Position numbers and translations under genes: made by a program. A stretch of DNA of 45,632 nt from an uncultured Mucispirillum sp. (GTDB lineage Bacteria; Chrysiogenota; Deferribacteres; Deferribacterales; Mucispirillaceae), in assembly GCA_944326705.1 (NCBI GenBank), contig CALVEY010000019.1, forward strand, positions 1-45,632, written 5' to 3'. The stretch's first letter is position 1. Each line of letters begins with the position of its first letter. Positions 16,663-25,517 of the stretch are shown here, piece after piece. The notes under the pieces are model-generated. The model was not told the DNA's origin. It searched no databases and saw only the letters and a program-made list of their open reading frames with translations.

Positions 16663-16823
16663 CTGTCTTCTACTTGTGGGTTATGAAATAATATTATTCT
16701 ATATTATTCCAATAATAACTTTATTGTTTAGCTAATATATTGCCTAAAATTACAGTTTTTATAAGATAGATAATTTTTTTACTATTATCTAATTTAATTT
16801 ATTCAAATATAGACATATGGATA

Positions 16824-17270
16824 TTATTTGAAGAATGCCTCCATATAAGTTATAAGTTCATCACAATTACTTTTATGCACAATATTCTCTTTTATACTAT
16901 TGCTTACTGTATCAACGGTTTTACAATAAAGATGGGGTGTATTTTCATCTACAAATAATACATCTATAGTATAATGTCTTGTATATGTAACATCTTTTGT
17001 ATACCTGATTAAATAATATCCATATGTAAAAGAAAGACCATCTGTGCTATTTATCATATGCATATTAGGAATACCCTCAACTTTAAAGTATGCTTTATGT
17101 CTATCTGCACCAAGTTCCAAAGCTATTTTATTTAATAATGAAACTACAGCAGGTTTCTTATCCATAACACTATTTGCAACATTTATTACTTCTTTATATA
17201 TTTCAAAATCTTCTGCATAACAAATTGATACATTAAATACTAATATTGTAATAATTAATAGTTTTTTCAT
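16824..17270 (-). CDS. small secreted hypothetical protein
   Basis: A 148-residue protein with a clean Sec signal peptide (MKKLLIITILVFNVSICYA), GGAG 9 bases before the ATG, and a mature part of about 129 residues. Two late Cys residues (in LYCKTVD and KSNCDEL) could form a periplasmic disulfide. The mature chain alternates short helices and beta strands (YGYYLIRYTKDVTYTRHYTIDVLFVD). I do not recognise the family. It stands alone between the plus-strand outer-membrane protein pair and another small minus-strand gene. No partner suggests a role. Confidence 0.65.
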   Translation of the reverse strand: MKKLLIITILVFNVSICYAEDFEIYKEVINVANSVMDKKPAVVSLLNKIALELGADRHKAYFKVEGIPNMHMINSTDGLSFTYGYYLIRYTKDVTYTRHYTIDVLFVDENTPHLYCKTVDTVSNSIKENIVHKSNCDELITYMEAFFK

Positions 17271-17431
17271 TTTAATGCTCCATAGAACTATATTGTTAAT
17301 TATAATTTTTCTAGTTTATGATATTTTTAATTTAAAAATCTATCCACTCCACCATCATAATATAACAATCACAATCAGCACAATGGTAATTTGTGTACTT
17401 TGTAATTTAGTTTAATAATAACTAAAAATAA

Positions 17432-17866
17432 TTATTTGTCAATTATATATCCATTTTTAAAAAAAGCACATGCAACATGCATCTGTCCATTATGTCTAAT
17501 AGTTTTGCATCTTATATTTTCACAAATATATTTCCATATTTTATCTTTATCATTTATTGTATATTTTTTATTCTTAAGAAGTTTGATAATCTCTTGTCCA
17601 TACACCATATTTTTATTTTTTTTATCATTATTTGTAAGAGTTTGTTTATCTATACGAATATTTTTTACATCATCTGATAATAATATACCCAAAAAAGCAC
17701 CTTTTGGACATCCCTTTTTTACTATACTCTCAGTTTTTTTTAATTTTCTAGCAGTATTTATCCATACATCTTTGGCAGTTTGTAAAGTTATTAGTCCATT
17801 ATATTTTTCTAATTCTTTTAGTGCTTCAATAGTAATTTCTTCATAAGTATTAATATTTTTTGACAT
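17432..17866 (-). CDS. small hypothetical protein with KGCPKGAFLGI motif
   Basis: A 144-residue, strongly basic cytoplasmic protein without signal or membrane segments. The helix-rich N-terminus leads to VKKGCPKGAFLGIL (about 49-62). This matches my recollection of DUF6979-type small proteins (KGCPRGAFLGLC), but the family name should be treated as tentative. The C-terminus has Cys and His residues (ICENIRCKTIRHNGQMHVACAFF) that could bind metal or nucleic acid. Base composition is even more AT-rich than the neighbours. No operon partner is visible; the aminotransferase terminator lies between it and the next gene. Confidence 0.6.
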   Translation of the reverse strand: MSKNINTYEEITIEALKELEKYNGLITLQTAKDVWINTARKLKKTESIVKKGCPKGAFLGILLSDDVKNIRIDKQTLTNNDKKNKNMVYGQEIIKLLKNKKYTINDKDKIWKYICENIRCKTIRHNGQMHVACAFFKNGYIIDK

Positions 17867-17904
17867 GTCATTTTACCTAAAATAAGATTATTTCATACAT
17901 AAAC

Positions 17905-17939
17905 AAAAAAGCCCTTTTAGGACTAACCAAAATGGCTTA
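17905..17939 (-). terminator. intrinsic terminator of the aminotransferase gene
   Basis: aagcccttttag (17909-17920) and ccaaaatggctt (17928-17939) form a stem with two mismatches, and six T follow on the minus strand, just past the aminotransferase stop. Confidence 0.65.
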
Positions 17940-17945
17940 TATAAT

Positions 17946-19250
17946 TTATTTTGCTGATTCTACATATTCAACAATCTTCTGAGCGATTGTTTTTACATTT
18001 CTTTCAAACCTTTCCACATCTTTTTCAAGTAAAGTCATGCGGAAACCAAGCAGGTTTGTAAAGAATGAAGTAAGCGGAACAACACATATTCCTGTTGCTC
18101 CAAGCAAGTTATATGCAAAACGCTTATCATGTTCTGAGTTATTATCAAGCAGCTTATTTACATATTCTTTTACTTCTTTATTTTCTATTTCTAAATGCTG
18201 TTTATTATTTAATACTGCTTCATTAAATACAACACTTAAATAAAATGCACCATTGCTTCTGTTTACAACAATATATGGCACATCTTTTAATATATTATAT
18301 GCAATATCTGCAAGTTTTTCATAGTGAGTTACCCTTGTCTGTAAATATTTTGAATATTCTGGGTGCTCCATAAGTTTAGGTATAGCCATCTGCGGCATAG
18401 TTGTAGAACATACTTCTGCCTGTTTTTGTTTGAATATTGCCTGAACATATCTGTCAAAATCTGCATCTTTACCATAGTTATAAACTTCAATCCATGCACA
18501 CCTTGCTCCAGGCCAAGGCACTTCTTTTGAAAGTGAGTTCATACTTATTGCAGGCACATCGCCAATAACTTCTGATAAATATGGAGTGCTTTGACCGTTA
18601 TATATCATATTATGGTATATTTCATCTGCCACAATAAAAAGATTATGCTCACGGGCTATGCGGACAATCTCTTCAAGTTTTTCTTTAGAATATACATAAC
18701 CTGTTGGGTTATCTGGGTTAATAACAAGGATACCAACAATAGAATGAGCACTTTTTATTTTTCTTTCAAGCTCCCCTAAATCTGGTGCCCAGTTATTATA
18801 TGGGTTCATTTTATAAGTGTTTGGTGGAAATGATGCGTGAGCTACTTCTGCCATAAAGTGAGTAGAATATGTTGGCTCAGGCATAATTATACGGGCATCA
18901 ACTCGTATAACAGAATAGCTTCTTGCAATAGCATCCCCTAAACCGTTAAAAAAGATTATATCATCTTTTGTGATTTGTGCTCCACCAAGAGCATTTCTTT
19001 TGGCGGCTAAATATTCGCGGGTAGAATCTACTCCCTTAGTAGGCGAGTATGCAAAAGACATATTATCATCAATAACTTCTTTTAATACATCTTTAATCCA
19101 TTCTGGTACCTGCTCCCCTTTCATAACAGGGTCGCCAATATTTTCCCATGAAATATCCATTCCTTTGGATTTCATAAAGTTTGCTATCTCTACAATATTT
19201 CTAATCTCGTAGGTCAAGCCGCTGCCAATTGTTGCGAAATCTGCTCTCAT
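17946..19250 (-). CDS. PLP-dependent class I/II aminotransferase
   Basis: A 434-residue fold-type I aminotransferase, probably for an amino-acid/2-oxo-acid pair. The PLP lysine is Lys242 in SMNSLSKEVPWPGAR. Asp209 in VADEIYHNMIYNG contacts the pyridine N, NPDNPTG (about 178-184) supplies the cofactor-binding Asn, and Arg250 the phosphate contact. FFNGLGDAI (101-109) is the glycine-rich PLP phosphate loop. The SKEVPWPG variant and the extra C-terminal length differ from classic AspC or AlaA, so the substrate is open. Its first codons and upstream bases are partly duplicated 171 bases further upstream. A terminator follows the stop. It is not part of an evident operon. Confidence 0.9.
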   Translation of the reverse strand: MRADFATIGSGLTYEIRNIVEIANFMKSKGMDISWENIGDPVMKGEQVPEWIKDVLKEVIDDNMSFAYSPTKGVDSTREYLAAKRNALGGAQITKDDIIFFNGLGDAIARSYSVIRVDARIIMPEPTYSTHFMAEVAHASFPPNTYKMNPYNNWAPDLGELERKIKSAHSIVGILVINPDNPTGYVYSKEKLEEIVRIAREHNLFIVADEIYHNMIYNGQSTPYLSEVIGDVPAISMNSLSKEVPWPGARCAWIEVYNYGKDADFDRYVQAIFKQKQAEVCSTTMPQMAIPKLMEHPEYSKYLQTRVTHYEKLADIAYNILKDVPYIVVNRSNGAFYLSVVFNEAVLNNKQHLEIENKEVKEYVNKLLDNNSEHDKRFAYNLLGATGICVVPLTSFFTNLLGFRMTLLEKDVERFERNVKTIAQKIVEYVESAK

Positions 19251-19530
19251 GTTAACACCTTAATATATATTTAATATAAAAATAACTGCTCTTAAAAACA
19301 CAGGAAGTGTTTTTCTTTAGTAAGCAAACAAGGGAATTTATTTCCCGTTTGCGTCTAAATAAAAAATTCATGGACGAATTTTTTATTATTGGTGTAATAA
19401 GTTTGCGAAATCTGCTCTCATGTTAACACCTTAATATATATAAATATTTCATTCCTGTATATAAAACACAGGATGTGTTTTTCTTTAGTAAGCAAATAAA
19501 GGAATTTACTTTCTGTTTGCATTATTTTTC
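19232..19530 (-). repeat. 171-bp direct duplication of the aminotransferase 5' region with hairpins
   Basis: The 39 bases at 19232-19270 (first codons, start and ribosome-binding region of the aminotransferase gene) recur exactly at 19403-19441. A diverged block of hairpins recurs at the same offset: aaacac/gtgttt, and gcaaac...gtttgc around a gggaa/ttccc core. On the minus strand the outer copy encodes only MRADFANLLHQ before a stop, followed by an AT-rich hairpin (aaaaattc/gaattttt). Confidence 0.85.
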
Positions 19531-19535
19531 AATAG

Positions 19536-20527
19536 ATTCTTCGCTGACGCTCAGAATAGACAGCACTGTGTCACTCTAAGTGAGTAATACGAAACGAAGA
19601 GTCTTTTTACTATCTTCCAAGTTTACTATAACTATTCAAAATATTTGCAGTAGTTATAAATATTATATAAACTATATTCTTCGCTGCGCTCAGAATAGAC
19701 AGCACTGTGTCACTCTGAGTGAGTAATACGAACGAAGAGTCTTTTTACTATCTTCCAAGTTTACTATAACTATTCAAAATATTTGCAGTAGTTATAAATA
19801 TTATATAAACTATATTCTTCGCTGCGCTCAGAATAGACAGCACTGTATCGCTCTGAGTGAGTAATACGAACGAAGAGTCTTTTATTATCTTCAAACATTG
19901 CTGTAACCAGCCAAAATATTTATGGTAGTTATCTATATTATAAAAATTAGATTCTTCGCTGCGCTCAGAATTGACAGCACTGTGTTACTCTGAGTGAGTA
20001 ATATGAACGAAGAGTCTTTTTACTATCTTCCAAGTTTACTATAACTATTCAAAATATTTGCAGTAGTTATAAATATTATATAAACTATATTCTTCGCTGC
20101 ATTCAGAATAGACAGCACTGTGTCGCTCTGAGTGAGTAATATGAACGAAGAGTCTTTTTACTATCTTCCAAGTTTACTATAACTATCCAAAATATTTGCA
20201 GTAGTTATAAATATTATATAAACTATATTCTTCGCTGCGCTCAGAATAGACAGCACTGTATCGCTCTGAGTGAGTAATACGAACGAAGAGTCTTTTTACT
20301 ATCTTCCAAGTTTACTATAACTATCCAAAATATTTGCAGTAGTTATAAATATTATATAAACTATATTCTTCGCTGCGCTCAGAATAGACAGCACTGTGTC
20401 GCTCTGAGTGAGTAATATGAACGAAGAGTCTTTTTACTATCTTCCAAGTTTACTATAACTATCCAAAATATTTGCAGTAGTTATAAATATTATATAAACT
20501 ATATTCTTCGCTGCGCTCAGAATTGAC
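19536..20527. repeat. tandem array of seven ~138-bp units plus a partial eighth
   Basis: Units begin with attcttcgctg at 19536, 19676, 19814, 19951, 20089, 20227, 20365 and 20503 (partial); spacings are 140, 138, 137, 138, 138, 138 and 138. Each unit has a GC-richer half (ttcttcgctgcgctcag, then agacagcactgtgtcgctct, ending cgaagagtc) that can fold on itself. The AT-rich half carries the inverted pair tataacta/tagttata. The third unit's AT-rich half is the most diverged. There is no long reading frame across the array, so it is non-coding. Confidence 0.92.
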
Positions 20528-20569
20528 AGACTGTATGCTGTATTTAAAAACATACTCACACTCATATAT

Positions 20570-20600
20570 GTCATACTGAGCCTTTAGGCGAAGTATCTAT
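20570..20600 (+). repeat. dispersed-type repeat adjacent to the 138-bp array
   Basis: tgtcatactgagc, then ctttaggcgaagtatct, resembles the widespread bacterial intergenic element of form tcat.ctgagc...gaag.atct. The 138-bp units carry the same core in the opposite orientation (attcttcgc..gctcag). It shows that the array grew from a dispersed element. Confidence 0.5.
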
Positions 20601-20646
20601 ATATAATTATTATATATAAACTATTATATGCTTTACTTAAACACAA

Positions 20647-20967
20647 CTAATGCACTATTTTTGTGCCTATAACACCTATTATAATCATTGTTATAAAAAA
20701 CAGTCGCCAAAAGTTTGCACTATCACCAAAGAAAAATATACCTATCAGCAGTGTACCAACAGCACCAACCCCTGTCCATATTACATAAGCTGTACCTATG
20801 GGTATAGTTTTTTGAGCAATATATAAAAATACACCGCCTAAAGCCATAGATATTACTGATATACCAATAAAAACAACACTGTATTTTGTATATGTGGAAG
20901 CAAGTTTAAATCCTAACGGCCAGCCTACTTCAAAAATCCCTGCAATTATTAAATATACCCAGCTCAT
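20647..20967 (-). CDS. sugE: SMR-family transporter, SugE/Gdx type
   Basis: A 106-residue four-helix small multidrug resistance transporter that works as a dimer in the inner membrane, exchanging cations for protons. Glu13 in AGIFEVGWPLGFKLA is the essential carboxylate. The Trp-Pro and GTAYVIWTGVGAVGT patterns match the SugE/Gdx subgroup (guanidinium or quaternary ammonium export) rather than EmrE. It starts 3 bases after the der stop, so it is the last gene of gltX-der-sugE and probably translationally coupled. No guanidine riboswitch can sit in such a short gap. Confidence 0.9.
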   Translation of the reverse strand: MSWVYLIIAGIFEVGWPLGFKLASTYTKYSVVFIGISVISMALGGVFLYIAQKTIPIGTAYVIWTGVGAVGTLLIGIFFFGDSANFWRLFFITMIIIGVIGTKIVH

Positions 20968-20970
20968 ATA

Positions 20971-22317
20971 CTATTCTCCTTCGTCACTGTATTTGCTTTT
21001 TCGTTTTCTTATACTTAAGCGGACAGGCACGCCGTCAAATCCAAAGGCTTCTCTTAACATATTTACTAAAAACCTTTCATAAGAGAAATGCACCCCTTGC
21101 GGATTATTTACAAATGCCACAAAATAAGGGGGACGGGCTGCAACTTGAGTCATATAGTAAAATTTTAAACGCCTTGTGCCAACTACTGGCGGCTGATGTC
21201 TTTCTAAAGCTTCTCTTAATACTTCATTAACTGCATGAGTTGGCACCCGTTTATTATATTCAAGATATAGTTTTTTTACTGCATCAAATATTTTTTCGCA
21301 GTTTTTGCCAGTTTTTGCAGATATAAATATTAACGGCGGATTTGCTAAAAACTGCAGTTTTTCAGATAATGTTCTTTTAAAATTTTTCACTGCTTTTTCA
21401 TCTTTTCCTGCAATATCCCACTTATTAACTGCAAGCACAACTGGTCTTCCTGCTTCCCAGGCATCACTGATTACTTTTACATCTCTTTCATTAAGTCCAT
21501 CAGCCCCGTCAATCACAGCAACTACCACATCAGCGTCTTTTATCGCATCTATTGACCTGTAATATCCGTATTTTTCAATAGTGTCTTTAAACATTACAGA
21601 TTTTTTTCGTATTCCTGCTGTATCAGTTATAATATATTTATCATTTTTATATGTAAAATATACATCAACACTATCTCTTGTAGTGCCTGCAAGTGGTGTA
21701 ACTATCACCCTGTCTTCACCAAGCCATGCATTTAAAAGGCTTGATTTACCAACATTTGGTCTGCCTGCAACTGCAATTTTTATTCTTTCATCTTCATCAT
21801 TTTCTTCTTCAGGCTCTGTTTCTTCCTGCTCAGGTATATAGGCATGGATATAGTCAAGAATATCATCTACATTTCTGCCGTGTAATGCGCTTATTGGAAA
21901 AAGCTCCACATCGCCAAGTTTATAAAATTCATTTACTGCCTGCTCTCTTGCGTTGCTGTCTGCCTTATTTACTGCAACAACAAATGGTTTGCCGCATTTT
22001 CTAAGCATATCGCACACTATTTCATCAAGTGCATGCAGCCCTTCAGATGCATCTACTACTAATATTAAAAAGTCAGCTTCTTCTAATGCTTTAAAAAACT
22101 GCTCCTGCATTTCTTTCTTTAAAATATCAGCCTGCAAATCAAAGCCGGCAGTATCCACAAGTTTAAAATCTTTTGAAAGATAGGAAGTTTCTACTTCTAT
22201 CCTGTCCCTTGTAACCCCCGGCATATCATCAGTTATGGCAATACGCCTGCCTGCAATCCTGTTAAACAGGGTAGATTTTCCTACATTTGGTCTGCCTATA
22301 ATACCTAAATTAAACAT
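20971..22317 (-). CDS. der: ribosome biogenesis GTPase Der (EngA)
   Basis: Essential double-GTPase that matures the 50S subunit. 448 residues from MFNLGIIGRPNVGKST; an in-frame ATG at 22335 would overlap gltX and add six residues not seen in the family. Domain G1 has GRPNVGKST, DTAGFD and NKAD. Domain G2 has GRPNVGKSS, DTAGIR and NKWD. An acidic linker (EEETEPEEENDEDE type) separates the two domains. The C-terminal KH-like domain ends GVPVRLSIRKRKSKYSDEGE. It begins one base after the gltX stop, and sugE follows by 3 bases, indicating a tightly coupled operon. Confidence 0.97.
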   Translation of the reverse strand: MFNLGIIGRPNVGKSTLFNRIAGRRIAITDDMPGVTRDRIEVETSYLSKDFKLVDTAGFDLQADILKKEMQEQFFKALEEADFLILVVDASEGLHALDEIVCDMLRKCGKPFVVAVNKADSNAREQAVNEFYKLGDVELFPISALHGRNVDDILDYIHAYIPEQEETEPEEENDEDERIKIAVAGRPNVGKSSLLNAWLGEDRVIVTPLAGTTRDSVDVYFTYKNDKYIITDTAGIRKKSVMFKDTIEKYGYYRSIDAIKDADVVVAVIDGADGLNERDVKVISDAWEAGRPVVLAVNKWDIAGKDEKAVKNFKRTLSEKLQFLANPPLIFISAKTGKNCEKIFDAVKKLYLEYNKRVPTHAVNEVLREALERHQPPVVGTRRLKFYYMTQVAARPPYFVAFVNNPQGVHFSYERFLVNMLREAFGFDGVPVRLSIRKRKSKYSDEGE

Positions 22318-22318
22318 T

Positions 22319-23776
22319 CTATAAAAGCCCTGCAAGTTTCATTGTTTCAGTTATTCTTTTTGCAAGTTCATCACATGGAAGAAGTGTTGCTACGCTGTCC
22401 ATTTCAGGACCTTTTGTGCTTCTTGTAACACCTGAGCGCACTGCCATGTATAATGGTTTGCCTTTTGTGCCTGTTTCTTTTTGTATTTCTTTCATGATTG
22501 CTCTATATGTTTCTAAATCAAGATACTCTTTGCCTGCTATTTTTGAAAGGAATAAATCAAGCACACCTTTACTTGTTTCAAGAGCAAGCATTTCACGGGC
22601 TTCTTCAGTTATTTCATCAGGCAGTTTAAAATATACCTGTAAATATTCTGGAGCATCGCTTAAAAGTGTAAAATTATCGCGCACAGATAAAAGCATAGCT
22701 TCCATTTTTGCTTTATTTTCGCTTATATATTTTTCATCTGCAAGACCTGCTGATATTATATAAGGCTTGCAAAGCTCTAATAATTCAGAAATTTCTTTTG
22801 AGCGGATATATATACCGTTCATCCATTTTAATTTATCAAAATCAAATACGGCAGCACTTTTTGACACACGGCTCATAGAAAATTTTTCTTTTAATTCATC
22901 TATTGTAAAAAGCTCTCTTTCATCATCTGAGCTCCAGGAAAGAAGAGACATATAGTTAATCATAGCTTCTTTTAAATATCCTGCTTTTCTAAACTCTTCT
23001 ACACTTGTATTGCCGTGTCTTTTAGAAAGTTTTGCATGGTCTGGACCTAATATCATAGGAATATGAGCAAATACAGGTGCTTTTTCGCCTATTGCTTCAT
23101 AGATTAAAGCCTGTTTTGGAGTGTTTGATAAGTGGTCATCGCCCCTTATAACATGGGATATTTTCATTAATGCATCATCTATTACAACAACATAGTTGTA
23201 TATTGGTGCGCCGTCTGGGCGGATAATAATAAAATCACCAAAAGCATTTGTTGGAAATTCAATATCGCCGTGTATCATATCATGCACCATAATAGTTGGT
23301 TTAAATGCACGAAATCTAATAGATGCTTTTTCGCCCCTTGCTTCTCTTTCTGCTATCTCTTCTTTAGTAAGATGAGCACATTTACCATTATATATATATG
23401 CTCTGCCTTCTTTTTGAGCTTTTTCACGGTCTGCATCAAGCTCTTCTTTTGTGCAGAAACATTTATAAGCATATCCATCTTCAATTAATTTTTCAGCATA
23501 TTTATTATATATGTCAAACCTTTCTGTCTGGCGGTATGGACCATATTCGCCGCCTTTTTTAGGGCCTTCATCATAATCAAGACCGAGCCACTCCAAATCT
23601 TCATATATAAGCTCTTCACTTTCAAGGGTAGACCTTTCTAAATCTGTATCTTCAATACGAAGTATAAATTTACCACCCTGACTTCTGGCAAATAAATAGT
23701 TAAAAAGAGCTGTTCTCACATTACCTACATGTATGTGCCCTGTAGGGCTTGGAGCAAAGCGAACACGAATAGACAT
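22319..23776 (-). CDS. gltX: glutamyl-tRNA synthetase
   Basis: Class I aminoacyl-tRNA synthetase charging tRNA-Glu (and possibly tRNA-Gln in organisms using GatCAB). About 485 residues. RFAPSPTGHIHVGNVRTALFNYLFAR holds the HIGH-type motif, and the KMSKS equivalent is KLSKRHG. GDDHLSNTPKQ is a conserved catalytic-domain block. The C-terminal helical anticodon-binding domain ends with KGPEMDSVATLLPCDEL. The ATGs at 23782 and 23776 both follow AGGAG; I chose the second because the family begins just before xRVRFAPSPTG. It is the first gene of gltX-der-sugE, and its promoter lies in the long divergent region to the right. Confidence 0.96.
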   Translation of the reverse strand: MSIRVRFAPSPTGHIHVGNVRTALFNYLFARSQGGKFILRIEDTDLERSTLESEELIYEDLEWLGLDYDEGPKKGGEYGPYRQTERFDIYNKYAEKLIEDGYAYKCFCTKEELDADREKAQKEGRAYIYNGKCAHLTKEEIAEREARGEKASIRFRAFKPTIMVHDMIHGDIEFPTNAFGDFIIIRPDGAPIYNYVVVIDDALMKISHVIRGDDHLSNTPKQALIYEAIGEKAPVFAHIPMILGPDHAKLSKRHGNTSVEEFRKAGYLKEAMINYMSLLSWSSDDERELFTIDELKEKFSMSRVSKSAAVFDFDKLKWMNGIYIRSKEISELLELCKPYIISAGLADEKYISENKAKMEAMLLSVRDNFTLLSDAPEYLQVYFKLPDEITEEAREMLALETSKGVLDLFLSKIAGKEYLDLETYRAIMKEIQKETGTKGKPLYMAVRSGVTRSTKGPEMDSVATLLPCDELAKRITETMKLAGLL

Positions 23777-24766
23777 AATCATTATCTCCTATTGCACTGA
23801 TTAATTATATATTAAACTATTACTTATATATGTTTTTCCTAGAAATACAAGAAAAATTTTTATATTTACCTATTTTTAAGCAAAATCAGTGGTTTTGTTT
23901 ACAAGGGAACATCTCTTTTTAACTTAAAATTCAGGGCATTTTTATCTGCTTAAATTTTAAGCAGCAAAATAATCTATTTGATATTGCGATAATATTTTAT
24001 TATTTTCTGCCTACTTTTCCACAGGTTATCAAAAAGAAACTTCTTAATTTTCCATAGAGTATTATATATTATTGATATTTCGTTATTCTCGCATAAACCA
24101 TTGATAACACAAACAAACTTTTCTATTGACATAAAAAAGCCTTATTTTTCAAGGCTTTATATATATAAAGTTTTCCACAGGTTATCCACATAATTTATGG
24201 AGTAATGCAAAAACCATTGACATTCTTAAAAATATTTTCAGCATGCAGTTTTTTTAATCATATTATATTCTAAAAAAATTTCTTTCAATTTGTTTTTACA
24301 TAAACTATTTTTAAATTTTAAGTTTAATCAGTCTGTTAAGATAATTTTTTAATTATTTTATATAATAATCTTATGATTTTTCTTTAATATTTTACATATA
24401 CCATTAATATGCAAGCATTTTTACAGATACACAATAACATTGTTTTATTTTTATTATTATCTACTAATTTAATAGATTATTTTTATAATTTGTAAAACAA
24501 AACATATCTTTTTAATCTCATTATTTGCGGACTTGTAAAAAGTATTGATATAACATAATTATATACACTTTTTAATTTTAAACCTTTTTTTTATTATGTA
24601 TTAAATTTGATTAAAAAATGTTGACAAATTTCAATTTATATATTTAAATAGGAAAGTGCAAACATCATTACACGATTACATATTCTATTTATCATATTAA
24701 TAAGGAATTTAGCATCTTAAAAAAGAGATGATATAAATTTAATATAATTTATAAAGGAGTGCGTTT
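23777..24766. promoter_or_regulatory. 990-bp divergent intergenic region with double DnaA boxes and ATTGAYAT motifs
   Basis: No coding frame is visible. ttttccaca-gg-ttatccaca (24171-24190) is a double DnaA box with 2-bp spacing, and a degenerate copy, ttttccaca-gg-ttatcaaaa, lies at 24015-24034. Five [CGT][TC]ATTGA[TC]A motifs lie at 24069, 24098, 24123, 24214 and 24542. A hairpin aagcctt/aaggctt (about 24137-24158) lies between the box pairs. The region is extremely AT-rich and separates leftward (gltX) from rightward (sdh) genes. The 16-mer aaaaagtattgatata also occurs at 4309-4324. Candidate origin or DnaA-regulated region. Confidence 0.6.
24621..24649 (+). promoter_or_regulatory. candidate sdh promoter
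   Basis: TTGACA at 24621-24626, a 17-base spacer and TTAAAT at 24644-24649. The -10 element is poor but sits in a TATATTTAAAT context. The implied leader to sdhC is about 110 bases, long enough for post-transcriptional control. Confidence 0.5.
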
Positions 24767-25162
24767 ATGCCTAGAAAAGATTTAGAAATTTCGGCTATGG
24801 GCTACCGTAAACACCCTGGTATGGTTGCATGGATACTGCACAGAGTAACTGGTGTTCTTCTTGTGCTTTACTTTATCCTGCATATGTTAGGCTCTGGCGG
24901 TGTATGTTCTTTCCTGCCAACAATCGTTCAAAACATCTATGTTGAAGCAATTGTCATCATTATGTTTGCATGGCATGCTATGAATGGTTTAAGAATCATA
25001 TTTATGGAATTTTTTAAAGCTGCTGAAAGGGGCTGTTTTAAGAAATTTCTTGTTATCTTTACAGTATTAGCTGTATTACTTGCCCTTGTGGGACTATACT
25101 ATGTTAAAGATGTTATCGCAGCAAACTCTGCAGCGAATGTAGAATCAGCTGAGGGAGAGTAA
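24767..25162 (+). CDS. sdhC: succinate dehydrogenase cytochrome b subunit
   Basis: Membrane anchor of succinate:quinone oxidoreductase. 131 residues with three membrane helices. HPGMVAWILHRVTGVLLVLYFILHMLGS is the typical SdhC start, with a heme-ligand candidate His in the first helix and WHAMNGLRIIFMEF in the second or third. AAAGGAGTGCG precedes the ATG. The stop is 2 bases before sdhD. The C-terminal tail is short, soluble and Ala/Glu-rich. With SdhD it binds heme b and quinone and attaches SdhAB to the inner membrane. First gene of sdhCDAB. Confidence 0.92.
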   Translation: MPRKDLEISAMGYRKHPGMVAWILHRVTGVLLVLYFILHMLGSGGVCSFLPTIVQNIYVEAIVIIMFAWHAMNGLRIIFMEFFKAAERGCFKKFLVIFTVLAVLLALVGLYYVKDVIAANSAANVESAEGE

Positions 25163-25164
25163 CT

Positions 25165-25488
25165 ATGAAAGTTTATAAATATACAGGAACAGGCAATAAC
25201 GGCACTATCGCATGGGCACTGCAAAGGATTTCAGGCATAGTTTTAATTGTTGCATTAGGCTATCACCTGCTTGGCAAAATAATGAGCAAAGCCGGCGGCG
25301 GTATCTTTGAAGGCAGCAATTCTTTTTTAATGGCTGCATTATGGCTTTTTGTAACATTCCATGCTTTCAACGGCTTAAAAATGGTTACAGATGATTATGT
25401 ATCTCGTAAAGGCACTCGTTTTATCCTTTACTTAATATACTGGACACTTGCGCTTATTATGCTTGGACTTTCTAAAAGCCTGTTTTAA
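25165..25488 (+). CDS. sdhD: succinate dehydrogenase membrane anchor subunit
   Basis: 107 residues with three predicted membrane helices. ALQRISGIVLIVALGYHLLGK parallels the quinone-site helix with an R-x-S/T-G pattern and a His heme-ligand candidate. TFHAFNGLKMVTDDYV is the conserved second-helix block. It starts 2 bases after sdhC and lies 29 bases before sdhA, so the pair is translated together. It is shorter than many SdhC-type anchors but normal for SdhD. The call rests on pattern plus position next to unmistakable sdhA and sdhB. Confidence 0.9.
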   Translation: MKVYKYTGTGNNGTIAWALQRISGIVLIVALGYHLLGKIMSKAGGGIFEGSNSFLMAALWLFVTFHAFNGLKMVTDDYVSRKGTRFILYLIYWTLALIMLGLSKSLF

Positions 25489-25517
25489 TAATCCTTTAAG
25501 TGTTATGAGGTTAAATT

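Noticed and set aside
19536-20527. CRISPR array
   Set aside because: The repeats are spaced regularly, but the whole 138-bp unit is conserved, including what would be the spacer, and no cas genes are near. It is a tandem repeat.
20644-20970. Guanidine riboswitch controlling sugE
   Set aside because: sugE starts 3 bases after the der stop, so there is no leader for a riboswitch. No aptamer-like structure was seen upstream of gltX either.
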